DNA of 64,000 nt from Salinisphaera sp. Q1T1-3 (GCF_003602005.1 NZ_QZWD01000006.1:146134-210133); one strand, 5' to 3'. Shown: positions 43,830 through 53,832, counted from the stretch's first letter. Program-made: numbers and translations. The notes: generated by a model from the letters alone, not told the origin.

Positions 43830-45029
43830 TCAGATCCAGGCGTGGCGCGGCGGTGGGATATCGTTTAAGGCGTGGTTGCCCAGCACGGCATATTTCCAGC
43901 GCACCGGGTCGTGCAATGTGTGCGTGCGCGCATTGCGCCAGTGGCGGTCCAGCCCGTGTTTGGCGAGCGTCGAGCGGGTGCCGGCGAGCTCGTGCAGTTT
44001 GTTGGCCGCCAGCAGGGCGATCTCGGTGGTCAGGATCTTGGACTCGGCGACCTTGAGCGAGGCCGCAGCGACCGTGGTTTCGGTCTCCTGGGCGATCGCG
44101 GCATCGATGGCCAGGCCGGCCTGATTCGTCACGGCATCGGCGGCATGCAGCTTGAGCTTGAGATCGCCGATCGCGGCGATCGTGTAGGGATCCTCCCAGG
44201 CATGGTCCACGCCGCTGTCGATCCAAGGCCGGGAAGCACTTCGCACGAAGGCGATCGTGTCGTCGATCGCCGCGCGTGCGATACCGAGATCGATCGCGGC
44301 CTGAATGATCTGCGAGACCGGCCCGTTGACCGAGGGGTGGTCATAGCCAAGATGGGCCGGTACGACATCATCGGCGGCGATCCAGACGTGGTCCAGCGAG
44401 ACACTGCCGCTGGCCGTGGTGCGCTGGCCGAAGCCCGACCAGTCGTCGGTGACGGTCAATCCCGGGGCTGCCGGGTCGGCGAACACGAGATAGATATTGC
44501 CGTCTTCGCCGGTCGCCGAGATCGGAATGATGTCGGCGAACAGCGCGCCCGTGGCATAGAACTTCTCGCCGGTGACCCGAAAGCCCTCGCCGTCGACCAC
44601 CAGGCGGGTTTCGAAGATACCGGCATTCTTGCTCCTGGCCTCCGAGAACGCGTTGCCGAAGCGACGCCCGGCCAGCACGCCGGTATAGAAGCGTTGTTTC
44701 TGTTCTTCGCTGGCGGTGAAACGCAGAGCTTCGACCACGCCAAGATGATTCTGCGGAATCTGGCCGATCGCCGGATCCGCTGCCGCGATGATCGCGATGA
44801 CCTCGGCCAGCGTGGCGAACGACACATCGGCGCCGCCGTAGGCGCGTGGCACCGTGATGCCCCATAGCCCGCTCTGCGAGAACAGATCGAGTTCGGCATG
44901 CGGGAGGATGCGCTGCTGGTCACGGGCGGTCGCGCCCTCGGCCAGCCGCGGGGCCAGTTCAGTGGCAACGGCGATGGCCTCGGCATCGCCCTGGATGACG
45001 TGCGCATGCGCACGTACTCGCTCGTTCAT
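43830..45029 (-). CDS. SfnC/DszC-like flavin-dependent monooxygenase, second paralogue
   Basis: 399 residues, clearly paralogous to the 41226 gene (SGLWGITVPRAYGGADVSF, IGQIPQNHLGVVEALRFTAS, GEKFYATGALFAD, DDWSGFGQRTTASGS, ELAGTRSTLAKHGLDRHWRN, LHDPVRWKYAVLGN). It is the first gene of the operon. ATG 45029 follows GAGGATCC, and homology starts here. The pair may form different substrate specificities or a hetero-oligomer. The upstream gap (45030-45405) contains two AT-rich patches but no gene. Confidence 0.82.
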   Translation of the reverse strand: MNERVRAHAHVIQGDAEAIAVATELAPRLAEGATARDQQRILPHAELDLFSQSGLWGITVPRAYGGADVSFATLAEVIAIIAAADPAIGQIPQNHLGVVEALRFTASEEQKQRFYTGVLAGRRFGNAFSEARSKNAGIFETRLVVDGEGFRVTGEKFYATGALFADIIPISATGEDGNIYLVFADPAAPGLTVTDDWSGFGQRTTASGSVSLDHVWIAADDVVPAHLGYDHPSVNGPVSQIIQAAIDLGIARAAIDDTIAFVRSASRPWIDSGVDHAWEDPYTIAAIGDLKLKLHAADAVTNQAGLAIDAAIAQETETTVAAASLKVAESKILTTEIALLAANKLHELAGTRSTLAKHGLDRHWRNARTHTLHDPVRWKYAVLGNHALNDIPPPRHAWI

Positions 45030-45405
45030 CGATGGATCCTCGGAGTGCGCGATCCCGCCCGGGTTCATGACACGTCGGCACGGGATTCGGGGTTCGTCCA
45101 GCGCGAACATTGGGCCGGGATCGTCGACCGAGAGAAAATGAAATTATGCGAAAAGCAATGCAGAAATCGGATGTTGGCGCGTTTGTCAGGCGTATGCCCG
45201 AGCGCATTGCCGGCGCGGGCGACATGTGATGACGGGCCGTGCGGACCTCGAATGCGAGCGACATGCGGTCGGCGGTCTCGTCCAATCCCGGTATCGACCG
45301 TCCTTGGAAAAAGCGTCGATAAGGTAAGCAACAAAAACCATTAATCCGCCACGCATTTTTCCTCTATCAAGACGGGGCGAATCCGTTTAACGAGTGAGAG
45401 ATGCC
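45030..45405. other. divergent promoter region of sulfur operon and MFS gene
   Basis: About 375 bp with AT-rich segments at 45135-45170 and 45325-45370 (AAACCATTAATCC, TTTTTCCTCTATC). This is unusual in this GC-rich DNA and is expected for divergent promoters. No -35/-10 pair is convincing enough to call and no gene is seen. Confidence 0.5.
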
Positions 45406-46677
45406 ATGAACGCGTGGTGCGAACGCGTCGGGATGCCGCCCCAACTGCTGCTGGCCTATATCGGCGTGGTGGTCTTCATGATGGGCGACGGTCTGGAAGC
45501 GGCCTGGCTGCAGAACTATTTCGTCAATCACGGCTTGAGCGGTACCCAGGCCGCCTGGGTGTTCACCGCCTACGGATTGACCGTGGCGCTCGGCTCCTGG
45601 GGTTCCGGCGTGCTGACTGAAAGCTTCGGGCCGGTGGCGACCATGCTGGGCGGCACGCTGTTGTTTCTGATCGGTACCGCGATTTTCGTGCCGGCCCTGG
45701 CCTATGAGGCGCCGTACTGGACACTGCTTGCGACCTATCCGCTCCGCGGTTTCGCCTATCCGATGTTCGCCTATTCGTTTCTGGTGGTGATCGCTCAGGT
45801 CGCGCCTCGCGAACGGCTTGGTGCGGCCGTTGGCTGGTTCTGGTTCTGTTTCACCGGCGGGTTCTTCGTACTTGGCGCGCAGTATTCGGATCTGGCGTTT
45901 TCGGTGTTCGCGCTGTCCCCGATCGAGCTGTTGGCGACCGGGCCGATCTTCGTCGTGCTCGGTGCGATCATCGCCTTCATCTGCTTTAGAAACACCGATT
46001 ACGACAGTGCTCGAGCGGTGCCGGGACAACGCTCGGCACGCCGGGCGTTGATCGCCGGACTGACCATCGGGTTCGAGAATTACAAGGTCGGCCTGGGCGG
46101 GCTGGCCCGGGTGATCAACACGTTGGCAACCTACGGCTTCATGGCTTTCATGCCGAGTTTCATGCAACAGGACATCGGCTTCAGCCAGAGCCAGTGGCTG
46201 CAGATCTGGGGGATGATGTTCATTGCCAACATCGTGGCCAATCTGACGATGGGCCTGATCGGCGATCGCATCGGCTGGCGCTCGACAATCATGTGGGGCG
46301 GCGGCCTGGTCTGCATGCTGGCCACGCTCGGCTTCTATTATCTGCCGCTCTGGACACAGGACTACGACATGGCCGTGGCGATGGCGATCCTGCTTGGCGT
46401 CGGATTGGCTGGCTTCGTGCCCTTGTCCGCGCTCATGCCCACTTTGGCGCCCGAGCAGAAAGGGGCGGCGCTGTCGGTGCTGAATCTGGGCGCGGGCCTG
46501 TCCACTTTCGTCGGCACGGCCATCGTGAGCCTGTGCTTCGAGCGTGTGGGCGTGGCGGGCATCGTCTGGATATTCGCCGCGCTCTATGCCGTCAGCATCG
46601 TGCTGGTACATGCGATGAAGCTCGACGAGCCGGCCGATGCGGCGCGTTCGGCGCAACCGGCCGACGCGGCGTCCTGA
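45406..46677 (+). CDS. MFS transporter, RbtT/DalT/CsbX (polyol permease) type
   Basis: 423 residues, twelve helices. Features of the polyol-permease subgroup are MGDGLEAAWLQNYFVNHGLS, TAYGLTVALGSWGSGVLTES, YPLRGFAYPMFAYSFLVV and GFENYKVGLGGLARVINTLA. Characterised members import ribitol, arabitol or similar. Here the gene is divergent from the sulfur-monooxygenase operon, so an organosulfur or unrelated substrate cannot be excluded. ATG 45406 has GAGAG upstream. It is convergent with dbpA. Confidence 0.78.
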   Translation: MNAWCERVGMPPQLLLAYIGVVVFMMGDGLEAAWLQNYFVNHGLSGTQAAWVFTAYGLTVALGSWGSGVLTESFGPVATMLGGTLLFLIGTAIFVPALAYEAPYWTLLATYPLRGFAYPMFAYSFLVVIAQVAPRERLGAAVGWFWFCFTGGFFVLGAQYSDLAFSVFALSPIELLATGPIFVVLGAIIAFICFRNTDYDSARAVPGQRSARRALIAGLTIGFENYKVGLGGLARVINTLATYGFMAFMPSFMQQDIGFSQSQWLQIWGMMFIANIVANLTMGLIGDRIGWRSTIMWGGGLVCMLATLGFYYLPLWTQDYDMAVAMAILLGVGLAGFVPLSALMPTLAPEQKGAALSVLNLGAGLSTFVGTAIVSLCFERVGVAGIVWIFAALYAVSIVLVHAMKLDEPADAARSAQPADAAS

Positions 46678-46708
46678 CATCCGCCGGCGCCGGCCCGCCG
46701 ATCGCGAT

Positions 46709-48100
46709 TCAATCGGCCAGTATCGCCACACGGAAGCGTTTCTTCTTGATGCCGGCCTTTCGCAGTCGGTCGCGCGCGGGGCGGGCCTCGGCACGGGCGA
46801 TGGCGACATAGCTGCGCGTATCGGCGATATCGATCTTGCCGACGTCCGCGCCGCTCAGGCCGCCGTCGCCGGTCAGGGCGCCGAGAATATCGCCGGGGCG
46901 CAGCTTGTCGCGACGCCCGCCCTGAATGACCAGCGTTGCCATCGGCGGCTTGGCGCCGGCCTGGCCGCCGGATTCCGGCCAGCGCGACCAGTTGAGCCGG
47001 AAGCCGCCCTCGGCGGCGATACGTTCGGCGCGATCACCCTCGCCGGGTGTGGCCAACGACACGGCGCGACCGGATTCGCCGGCTCGGCCGGTGCGGCCGA
47101 TCCGATGGGTGTGCGTGGCCACGTCGCCGGCCAGATCGACGCTCACCACCAGCGGCAGGGCGGGAATATCGAGGCCACGGGCGGCGACATCGGTGGCCAC
47201 CAGCACTGCACAACTCTGGTTGGCGAAACGCAGCAGCACTTCGTCGCGCTCACGTTGATCGCGGTCGCCGTGCAGGGCCAGCGCTGCCACGCCTCGTCGC
47301 GTCAGATGCTCGGCCACGCGATCGACCGTCTCGCGACGATTACAGAACACCAGCGCCTGCATGAAGCCCGTTTGCCGGCGTCGCGCGTCGGCCAGAACGC
47401 GTTCGAGTACGGCGAGTTTGTCGCGATCGTCGACTCGATGAAAGATCTCGCTGATGCGTCGTGTCGGTGTGTCGTCTGTGGTGGCCGTGATGTGGGCCGG
47501 ATCGCGTTGCAGGCGCGGCGAGATCTCGCGCACGGCGTCCGGCCACGTGGCCGAAAACAGCAGGGTCTGTCGATCGGCGGGTAGATGATCGACGATCGCC
47601 TGGATATCCGCGATGAAGCCCATGTCGAGCATGCGATCGGCCTCATCGAGCACCAGCGTCTGTAGTGCCGGCGCCGACAGGCTCGCGCGGCGTAGATGGG
47701 CGAGCACGCGCCCCGGTGTGCCGACGACGATGTGCGGGGGCCGGGCAAGCGAATTGATCTGTGCGCGCATGGGGCTGCCGCCGCACAGCGTCATCAGTTT
47801 GACGTTGCCGATGGGGGCCGCGAACTGCCGCAGCGCCTGACTGACCTGGTCGGCCAGTTCGCGCGTCGGACACAGGATCAGAGCCTGCGGCGTGTTGTCG
47901 GTGGCGATCAGCCGGTTCAACAGGCCGAAACCGAACGCGGCGGTCTTGCCGCTGCCGGTTTCGGCCTGGGCCAGCACGTCGGTTCCGGCCAGAATCGCCG
48001 GCAGCGTCTGGGCCTGGACCGGTGTCATCTGCGCAAAGCCCTGGGCCGTTGCGCTGTCGATCAGTTCGGGCCGGAGGCCGAGTCGGGAGAAATCGTTCAT
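46709..48100 (-). CDS. dbpA: ATP-dependent RNA helicase DbpA
   Basis: 463 residues with all DEAD-box motifs: Q motif ([13 protein letters not shown]), [23 protein letters not shown] ([10 protein letters not shown]), [20 protein letters not shown] and [10 protein letters not shown]. The C-terminal RNA-binding domain contains [20 protein letters not shown], diagnostic for DbpA, which recognises hairpin 92 of 23S rRNA during 50S assembly. It starts at ATG 48100 just before homology begins; no strong ribosome-binding site is visible. Confidence 0.93.
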   Translation of the reverse strand: MNDFSRLGLRPELIDSATAQGFAQMTPVQAQTLPAILAGTDVLAQAETGSGKTAAFGFGLLNRLIATDNTPQALILCPTRELADQVSQALRQFAAPIGNVKLMTLCGGSPMRAQINSLARPPHIVVGTPGRVLAHLRRASLSAPALQTLVLDEADRMLDMGFIADIQAIVDHLPADRQTLLFSATWPDAVREISPRLQRDPAHITATTDDTPTRRISEIFHRVDDRDKLAVLERVLADARRRQTGFMQALVFCNRRETVDRVAEHLTRRGVAALALHGDRDQRERDEVLLRFANQSCAVLVATDVAARGLDIPALPLVVSVDLAGDVATHTHRIGRTGRAGESGRAVSLATPGEGDRAERIAAEGGFRLNWSRWPESGGQAGAKPPMATLVIQGGRRDKLRPGDILGALTGDGGLSGADVGKIDIADTRSYVAIARAEARPARDRLRKAGIKKKRFRVAILAD

Positions 48101-48296
48101 GCGACATGATCGCACGCGTTTTGGCCTCGGGCGTATTCGGGCTGCTATCGCGCAAGTTATTGGGGCTCGAAAATGCTGCGCGCGAGGCTTTGTCGGTTCT
48201 GTTCGACGTTTGTTTTATTCTTGTCGGCCATTCGAAACGACGGCTATCCGGAAACAGCGGGTTGGCCGAGCCGGACACAAGACGCAAGGGACATTC

Positions 48297-48863
48297 ATGA
48301 ACAAGACAGTTGCCGGTATCGGCCTACTCACAAGCGTCCTGGCGGCACAGGCCGCCATCGCAGCCGATACGATGTTCGAGCCGGGCGAGTCCGAGACCAC
48401 GACCTGGACAACCCTGTCGCAGAGCGATCACAAGAACAAGAAAATCGTCGGCGCACTCAGCGAGGACAAGTCGATGGAGATGCAATTCACTTTCGAGCAA
48501 CTGATAGGCCGGCCGCAGCTGTTTCTGGGGATTCTCGACGTGCCGGCCAAAACCTGCGGCCAGGACCGTGAAAAAGGCAAGCTGAGCTTGAAGGCGCCGA
48601 CCGCGGCCGAGGCGATGACCGTCGACGGCAAGCAGTATCCGGCAACGATCGATTGCACCGAGGGCCATACGAACTATGCGTTCCACGGTCAGGCGGCAGC
48701 CCATGCCATCACTGAAGCACTGCGCCACGGCAAATCGGTCACGATCGGCGTGCCATCCGGCGACGGGCGCGTCGAACACACCTGGTCGGCGACCAACTTC
48801 GATAAGATCGCCGACGATCGAGTCGAAGCGTATGAGAACAGCGCCTCCTTTCACGGCCAGTAA
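48297..48863 (+). CDS. secreted hypothetical protein
   Basis: 188 residues with a Sec signal peptide (KTVAGIGLLTSVLAAQAAIA/AD). The mature part has two cysteines (KTCGQDRE and TIDCTEGHT) that may form a disulfide, and no domain I recognise. ATG 48297 is preceded by CAAGGGACATTC, a modest ribosome-binding site. It is divergent from dbpA. It precedes the envelope operon by about 130 bp and may be its partner, though nothing in the sequence proves this. Confidence 0.65.
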   Translation: MNKTVAGIGLLTSVLAAQAAIAADTMFEPGESETTTWTTLSQSDHKNKKIVGALSEDKSMEMQFTFEQLIGRPQLFLGILDVPAKTCGQDREKGKLSLKAPTAAEAMTVDGKQYPATIDCTEGHTNYAFHGQAAAHAITEALRHGKSVTIGVPSGDGRVEHTWSATNFDKIADDRVEAYENSASFHGQ

Positions 48864-48996
48864 CGACAAGGAACGCGCTGCTGTCGCCGTGCCACGCGAC
48901 GCGTCCTCTTCGTACGGTGCTTCGGCGGCGAATTGAAAGTGGCCCGCTCGGTCGAACGCGCGGGCCGGTGCCGGCGAGTTGAACGGGCAGGGTGTG

Positions 48997-50550
48997 ATGG
49001 GTTCGTCCGCAGTGCTGGAATATCGCCATGATCGGGCCGATCTTCGCGGGCTGGCGTGGCTGATCTGTCTTGGCGGATTGGCCGGGCTGGCGATCGTATT
49101 GCCGATCGTGCACAAGCACGTTCCCGACCGGGCGGCGGCCATTACCGCCAGCGTCGCGGGCCTCGTCTGGCTGGCCTCATGGGGTGTGGTGGCATGGCAG
49201 GCGCGCCGCGTTCGCGGGCGGACGGAGACGATCGTCTTCGATGACACGGGGTTCACGTCGCGCCTGTTCGGTCGCATCGATTTCGCCGATGTCACGGCAT
49301 ACCAGGTCGGTTGTGACACCAAACTCTGGCGCTGGGAGATCCAGGCGCCGTCGGTCACGCTCCGCCTGGCCGATCGCCAGCGCCTGCATTTTCATCTCGA
49401 TGCACGACATCACGTCACGGATCTGCTGGATTATGTCGCCTTCGTCGAGGAACTGCGCGCCTGTCTGGACGATGCGTCGTACGTCGCGACAAGCGCCGGG
49501 GCGCTCGGGTGTGCTCGTGTGTTCGGCGATGCCGTGCCCGAGGCGAGGCCGTCTCCGGCGCGCCCGACGACGGCCACGCGGGCCCGTTCCTCACGGCGCC
49601 GCTCGTCGCCGGGCGCGGCATCGGATGAGGCTGCGGCTCAAGCGAGACAATCGGCGGCCGGTCGTCTGAGCCGTGCCAATCGCGACGCGGCGGGCCGGTT
49701 CCGGGCGCAGATGCAGCGCAACAGCAAATGGGTCGTGCTGGCCGGCGTGCTGTTGCCGCTGACATACATGATTCGTGTCTGTGACCCGAGCGCCATCAAG
49801 TCGGTGATCGCGCCGAGCCCGTTGCACGATCTTTCGAAGCGCGCGCCGGCCGAGCTCGATCGCAACGCGGTGCGGTTGCGGCGCGCCATCGTCGAGAAAG
49901 GGCCGGTCTATCTCTGGAGCAATACCGACCAGGATACGGTCAAGCCGTTGCTGGTTCCCAACATCCGGTTCGGGCAGTCCGGCTTCGACTCTCTGGACAC
50001 GATGAGCGCGGCCGGTCGCATTCTCAGTTTTCTGATCAACGATGAAGTCGAGGGTTACCGGATGGGCGTGCAACACGACGACACACTCACGCCCTCGCGA
50101 TATACGGAAATCTCGCTGCGGCCCGTGGCCGGCGAGAAGACCCTGTTCTTCTTCCTGTTGCCACCCGCCGGATACAAGCCCTCGGGGGCGAATGCACGTG
50201 CGATGCCCGACATCACCTGGCGCGTGCAGTATCGCGATGTCGGCGAGATTCCCGAGCGGATCGACCAGGCCAGCATGCAGTTGCCGATGCCGTTGATCGC
50301 ACGCTGGATGCAACACAAGCCCGCGCCTCGTCTGATGGTCGCGGCAGCGCGCTATCACCACATGACCGATGCCGACTTTGCGGCCGCGGTCGCCGAGGTC
50401 AAACAGGATTTCGCCCGCCGCGGCATCGATACGTCGGCATTTCATACGCGCCGTTTCGCCAACGGTGCTGTCCGCCAGGGCGCTGACGGGGCCGGTCACG
50501 GCGATCACACACAGCAGACAACCGAGAGCGAGGCGGGCGATGGCCGATAA
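48997..50550 (+). CDS. unrecognised membrane protein with large C-terminal domain (envelope operon gene 1)
   Basis: About 517 residues. Two N-terminal helices (WLICLGGLAGLAIVLPIV; ASVAGLVWLASWGVVAW) precede a PH-like cytoplasmic segment (TIVFDDTGFTSRLFGRIDF). Next come an Arg/Ser/Ala-rich low-complexity linker (about 185-235), a third helix (KWVVLAGVLLPLTYMI) and a roughly 250-residue probably periplasmic domain (VYLWSNTDQDTVKPLLVPNI ... TEISLRPVAGEKTLFFFLL). I recognise no characterised family. It overlaps the next gene by 11 bp. TTG 48979 is an alternative start. Confidence 0.65.
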   Translation: MGSSAVLEYRHDRADLRGLAWLICLGGLAGLAIVLPIVHKHVPDRAAAITASVAGLVWLASWGVVAWQARRVRGRTETIVFDDTGFTSRLFGRIDFADVTAYQVGCDTKLWRWEIQAPSVTLRLADRQRLHFHLDARHHVTDLLDYVAFVEELRACLDDASYVATSAGALGCARVFGDAVPEARPSPARPTTATRARSSRRRSSPGAASDEAAAQARQSAAGRLSRANRDAAGRFRAQMQRNSKWVVLAGVLLPLTYMIRVCDPSAIKSVIAPSPLHDLSKRAPAELDRNAVRLRRAIVEKGPVYLWSNTDQDTVKPLLVPNIRFGQSGFDSLDTMSAAGRILSFLINDEVEGYRMGVQHDDTLTPSRYTEISLRPVAGEKTLFFFLLPPAGYKPSGANARAMPDITWRVQYRDVGEIPERIDQASMQLPMPLIARWMQHKPAPRLMVAAARYHHMTDADFAAAVAEVKQDFARRGIDTSAFHTRRFANGAVRQGADGAGHGDHTQQTTESEAGDGR

Positions 50551-51769
50551 ACAAACCCAGCCCCCCGCGCCGCAGCGTGCGGGCGCCGTGTTCGTTGTCC
50601 GTGTGGCCTGTCGCGATCTCAAGCGGTTGAAGATCCGCGACGGCATGACGTTCTATCGTCTGGCCACCGACGGGGGGGTGTTCTTCTTCGACGGGGACCG
50701 GTTCGATGCCGATGTGCTCAAACGCGGACTGCGTCGCAATGAGGCCGTGACGATCGGTGCGCATCGACTGCGCGACGGCAGTGCCTGGCTGCACTGGCTC
50801 GAGCGAGCCGACGGTCGCCTCTGGTCCGCCAATACCGATCGTCGGCGCTGGCTGGCACCGCTGCTGCTGGCGCTGTGCTGGTTGCCGGGGGGGCTGGCGT
50901 GGCACATGACATTCTCGACCCAGATCCTCTGGGCATTGTTGCGGGTCGGTCTCATGGCGACGGCCGTGGGCATGTTCGGGTGGTCGGTCTATCGGCTCGC
51001 GCTCGCGTGTCATCCGGGGCGACGTCGACTGCGTGCGGCCTACCGGGCAGTAAAGCAGGGGCAACGCCCGAGGCCGTCCGTGCCACCGGTATTTTCGGCG
51101 CCGCCGGCGCTTTCCCTGGGCGACGGCATCCATGGCCGGTTGGGCGTGCTGCAGGACACCCTGCGTGATGTGCACGTGGTCGAACGCACCTATGGCAGCG
51201 GGCAGTTCTCATACAGCCTCAACGAATACACCCTGGTCTGTTCCGGCGGCGAATTCGGCATCCGGACCGGGGCCTGGGATTGGCGAAGTCTCATCGACCC
51301 GGTACTCATCCGTCGGGCGCCGTTCTTCGTCGCGGCAGGCGATCGCGTCACGTTGCTGACCTCTCTGGGCGACGGCGAGGTCCGTGGCCTGCTCAATCAC
51401 AGCGATGGCATCGCCCACATCAACTACACGGCAACGGCGCACACGCCCATGGGGCGACGCGCCCTGTCGATCGTGGGTGGCGCGGTGACGGCCTTCATCG
51501 TTGTCATGATGCTCTCGTTCGAGCTCTACGACTGGTACGACCGCGGCGTGGCGCCCGATTACTGGGACTGGCTCGATCTGCTCTCGCTGCTGGGCGTCAT
51601 GGCGCTCATGCTGACGCTGTTCGGCGCGGTCGCCGGCTTCATCGGCGAGCGTATCCATCATTTCTATTATCGACGGCGCCAGACGCCCGCACTCGGCTAT
51701 ATCGTCGGTATCGCCTATCAGTGGCGGCTGCGCCAGGGCCGTAGCGCCATCCTGAGCGAGTTGTCCTGA
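50540..51769 (+). CDS. unrecognised membrane protein (envelope operon gene 2)
   Basis: 409 residues. An N-terminal cytosolic part (VACRDLKRLKIRDGMTFYRL) is followed by two helices (LAPLLLALCWLPGGLAW; LWALLRVGLMATAVGMFGW). A soluble domain of about 170 residues then leads to two C-terminal helices (VGGAVTAFIVVMMLSF; LSLLGVMALMLTLFGAVAGF). No family was recognised. ATG 50540 lies inside the end of gene 1 (11-bp overlap). Its TGA is one base before gene 3 (TGA-C-ATG), so genes 1-3 are translationally coupled. Confidence 0.65.
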   Translation: MADKQTQPPAPQRAGAVFVVRVACRDLKRLKIRDGMTFYRLATDGGVFFFDGDRFDADVLKRGLRRNEAVTIGAHRLRDGSAWLHWLERADGRLWSANTDRRRWLAPLLLALCWLPGGLAWHMTFSTQILWALLRVGLMATAVGMFGWSVYRLALACHPGRRRLRAAYRAVKQGQRPRPSVPPVFSAPPALSLGDGIHGRLGVLQDTLRDVHVVERTYGSGQFSYSLNEYTLVCSGGEFGIRTGAWDWRSLIDPVLIRRAPFFVAAGDRVTLLTSLGDGEVRGLLNHSDGIAHINYTATAHTPMGRRALSIVGGAVTAFIVVMMLSFELYDWYDRGVAPDYWDWLDLLSLLGVMALMLTLFGAVAGFIGERIHHFYYRRRQTPALGYIVGIAYQWRLRQGRSAILSELS

Positions 51770-51770
51770 C

Positions 51771-53045
51771 ATGGTGCCGGTCTGGATACGGCCGTGGCTG
51801 CTCGGCGCCTGTCTGTGTTATTCGATCTTTGCGATCTACTGGTATCTGTTCGTCGGTTACGCCGACGGCTGGGACTGGCAGCCGCAACAGCGACTGGCCG
51901 CCGATCAGCTGGTCGAGCCGGTGGACTGGGATTCGCTCGAGGCGACCCCGGCCGGCCAGGATCTCCTTCTGAGCGTGGTCTCGAAAGGGCGGGACAGCGA
52001 GGTCGAGGCGTGTAGAGACGACGGCGCTTGTCGGCGGCAATGTCAGGCCGACAATACGGTCGAAACCGGCCCGGCGCATCCGGTGCTCAATTGTCTGGTG
52101 AGCCCGCCGCCAGCCGAGGAAAACGATTCGCAGGCGCGTGTTCGGGCGCTCATGCGTGAAGATCGCGCGCAGAGACTCGGTTATGTGTTGCGCGCCCACG
52201 ACGGGCAACTTGCCGCCGTTGCGCGCCTGCAGGGCGAGATCAAGGCCATGCGCTGCGACAGCCGCGGGCAGTGCTATCTATTGGCCGAATTGCCGGATAT
52301 CGAAGACAACGTGGTTTTTGTCTCGGGCGATTTCGGCCATCACTGGCATCTCGCGGCACAGAGCGTTCTGGACCGCGCCTATGTGCCGAAAATCATCGGT
52401 GTGGATGGCCAGCGGGTCTGGGTTGCGGGCTACCAGCAACTCTATGTCTCTAAAGACGGCGGTCAGCACTGGCGCGTGCTGGTCGATGACCAGACGCTCA
52501 TCGCGCATGACGCCAGCGTCATCGCCAGCAGTGGGGACCGCGATCTGTTCGACTGGTACCTCGATGATGCGAACCAGATCCATGCCGTGACCGGCGGGAC
52601 CTACGGTCGCGACGAGGATACCGGCGTCTTTCGGCTGAATGCCGATACCGGCGAGATTCTCTCGGCGAAGCGATACGGGGGGCGGTTCGTATCCCTGACC
52701 AATGGCCCGGGCGGGGGATTGTTCGGCGTCTACAGAACGCGATCACCGCAGCGTTACACGTTGTATCGGCTGCACGGCGAGCAATGGCGCCCGGTATTGC
52801 AGACCGGCAGTGGCCGACTGGGACGGCTGTGGGGTAATGCCGGCACACTCATCGTTGAAAAAGGGCGCGGCGACGGCAGCCATCTGCTGCTCAGTCGTGA
52901 TGCAGGCCAGCACTGGCGCCCGATGGACGAGATCGACGCCTTGGGCCATTTGCGGCTGGGCCCGATCGAGCCGGCCTGGCTACAGATCGGGTATCGCGAT
53001 CGCGAGCAGCGCTATGGCTACCGCTGGATTCGCGCCGGCGATTGA
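51771..53045 (+). CDS. membrane-anchored beta-propeller (BNR/sialidase-like repeats) (envelope operon gene 3)
   Basis: 424 residues: an N-terminal signal anchor (RPWLLGACLCYSIFAIYWYLF), a Cys-rich spacer (VEACRDDGACRRQCQ), then a predicted beta-propeller. It has Asp-box repeats such as YVSKDGGQHW, FVSGDFGHHW and LLSRDAGQHW (S/T-x-D-x-G-x-x-W). Asp-boxes occur in sialidases and in photosystem-assembly or VPS10-type propellers. The catalytic residues of sialidases are not evident, so a scaffolding or binding role is more likely. It is coupled to gene 2 and 54 bp upstream of the lipoprotein gene. Confidence 0.65.
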   Translation: MVPVWIRPWLLGACLCYSIFAIYWYLFVGYADGWDWQPQQRLAADQLVEPVDWDSLEATPAGQDLLLSVVSKGRDSEVEACRDDGACRRQCQADNTVETGPAHPVLNCLVSPPPAEENDSQARVRALMREDRAQRLGYVLRAHDGQLAAVARLQGEIKAMRCDSRGQCYLLAELPDIEDNVVFVSGDFGHHWHLAAQSVLDRAYVPKIIGVDGQRVWVAGYQQLYVSKDGGQHWRVLVDDQTLIAHDASVIASSGDRDLFDWYLDDANQIHAVTGGTYGRDEDTGVFRLNADTGEILSAKRYGGRFVSLTNGPGGGLFGVYRTRSPQRYTLYRLHGEQWRPVLQTGSGRLGRLWGNAGTLIVEKGRGDGSHLLLSRDAGQHWRPMDEIDALGHLRLGPIEPAWLQIGYRDREQRYGYRWIRAGD

Positions 53046-53099
53046 CGCGCGTGATGTTTCTCGCGCCGATGCGCGGTCCAATAACCCAGGAGAAGACAC

Positions 53100-53609
53100 T
53101 TGAACGATACGAAATCAGCAGGCACGGCCACGCGCGGCGGCACCGGCGTATTGCTTGCGGGCCTCGTGCTGGCCGGCTGCGGGCTCGGCTACGATGGTCC
53201 GAGCGAGGGCGAGGTCAAGACTGCGATCCAGGAATCGCTCGAGCGGTTCGATCAATCGTCGACCAATCGACGCGCGCCGCATCTGTCCCGGTTGACCCAA
53301 TCGGACTTCGCCGAGCGGCTGCACCGGGTCAGTTTCGTCGACGGCCAACGCTGCGAGAAAATGAACCCCGGCGACGACAACGCCAAAGCCGATGCCCCCG
53401 TGCGCTACCTCTGCCGCGTCCATATCACGATGCGCATGAAAAACGATGTCATGAGTCGGACCACGGATCTGGCCGACACCCGCTTCGAGGGGCGGCTGCC
53501 GCTGGTTCGAAAGGACGGGCACTGGGCGTTGACCGACGACTCGATCGCGCGGCGCATGATCATGGCGAATATCTTCGGCGGCGCCCGACAGAGCCACACA
53601 TTCCCCTGA
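53100..53609 (+). CDS. lipoprotein of unknown function (envelope operon gene 4)
   Basis: 169 residues. A TTG start at 53100 is supported by AGGAG at a good distance and by the signal peptide GGTGVLLAGLVLAGC, a classic LAGC lipobox. The residue after Cys is Gly, consistent with outer-membrane sorting. The mature protein is a small alpha/beta domain with VRYLCRVHITMRMKNDVM and LVRKDGHWALTDDSIARR, reminiscent of NTF2-like folds, but no family is assigned. Confidence 0.7.
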   Translation: MNDTKSAGTATRGGTGVLLAGLVLAGCGLGYDGPSEGEVKTAIQESLERFDQSSTNRRAPHLSRLTQSDFAERLHRVSFVDGQRCEKMNPGDDNAKADAPVRYLCRVHITMRMKNDVMSRTTDLADTRFEGRLPLVRKDGHWALTDDSIARRMIMANIFGGARQSHTFP

Positions 53610-53832
53610 TTCAGTCAAAACGGTCGCGCCGGCGGTCCGTGAATGGCGCTGTCCGGTCGCTCGACGATAGGCCCGTCAGCACGGGCGCGGGCAGGGCGGA
53701 AATCCCCGCCTGATTCGGGTATCTCGACCGCGCAGGGCCTTTCTGGTCGGTGCTCGAGGGCCTGCGCTGTTACTGGCGTCGGGCCGATGGCGGCCGGCGA
53801 CAGGATGCCGCGAAGCGGTTATCGTATGCGCC

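Noticed and set aside
42461..44056. Plus-strand frame of 531 codons opposite the DszA-like gene
   Set aside because: It runs antisense to a gene with complete family motifs; no ribosome-binding site or homology.
45367..46809. Minus-strand frame of 480 codons opposite the MFS permease
   Set aside because: His/Arg/Gln-rich artefact of the opposite strand of a membrane-protein gene.
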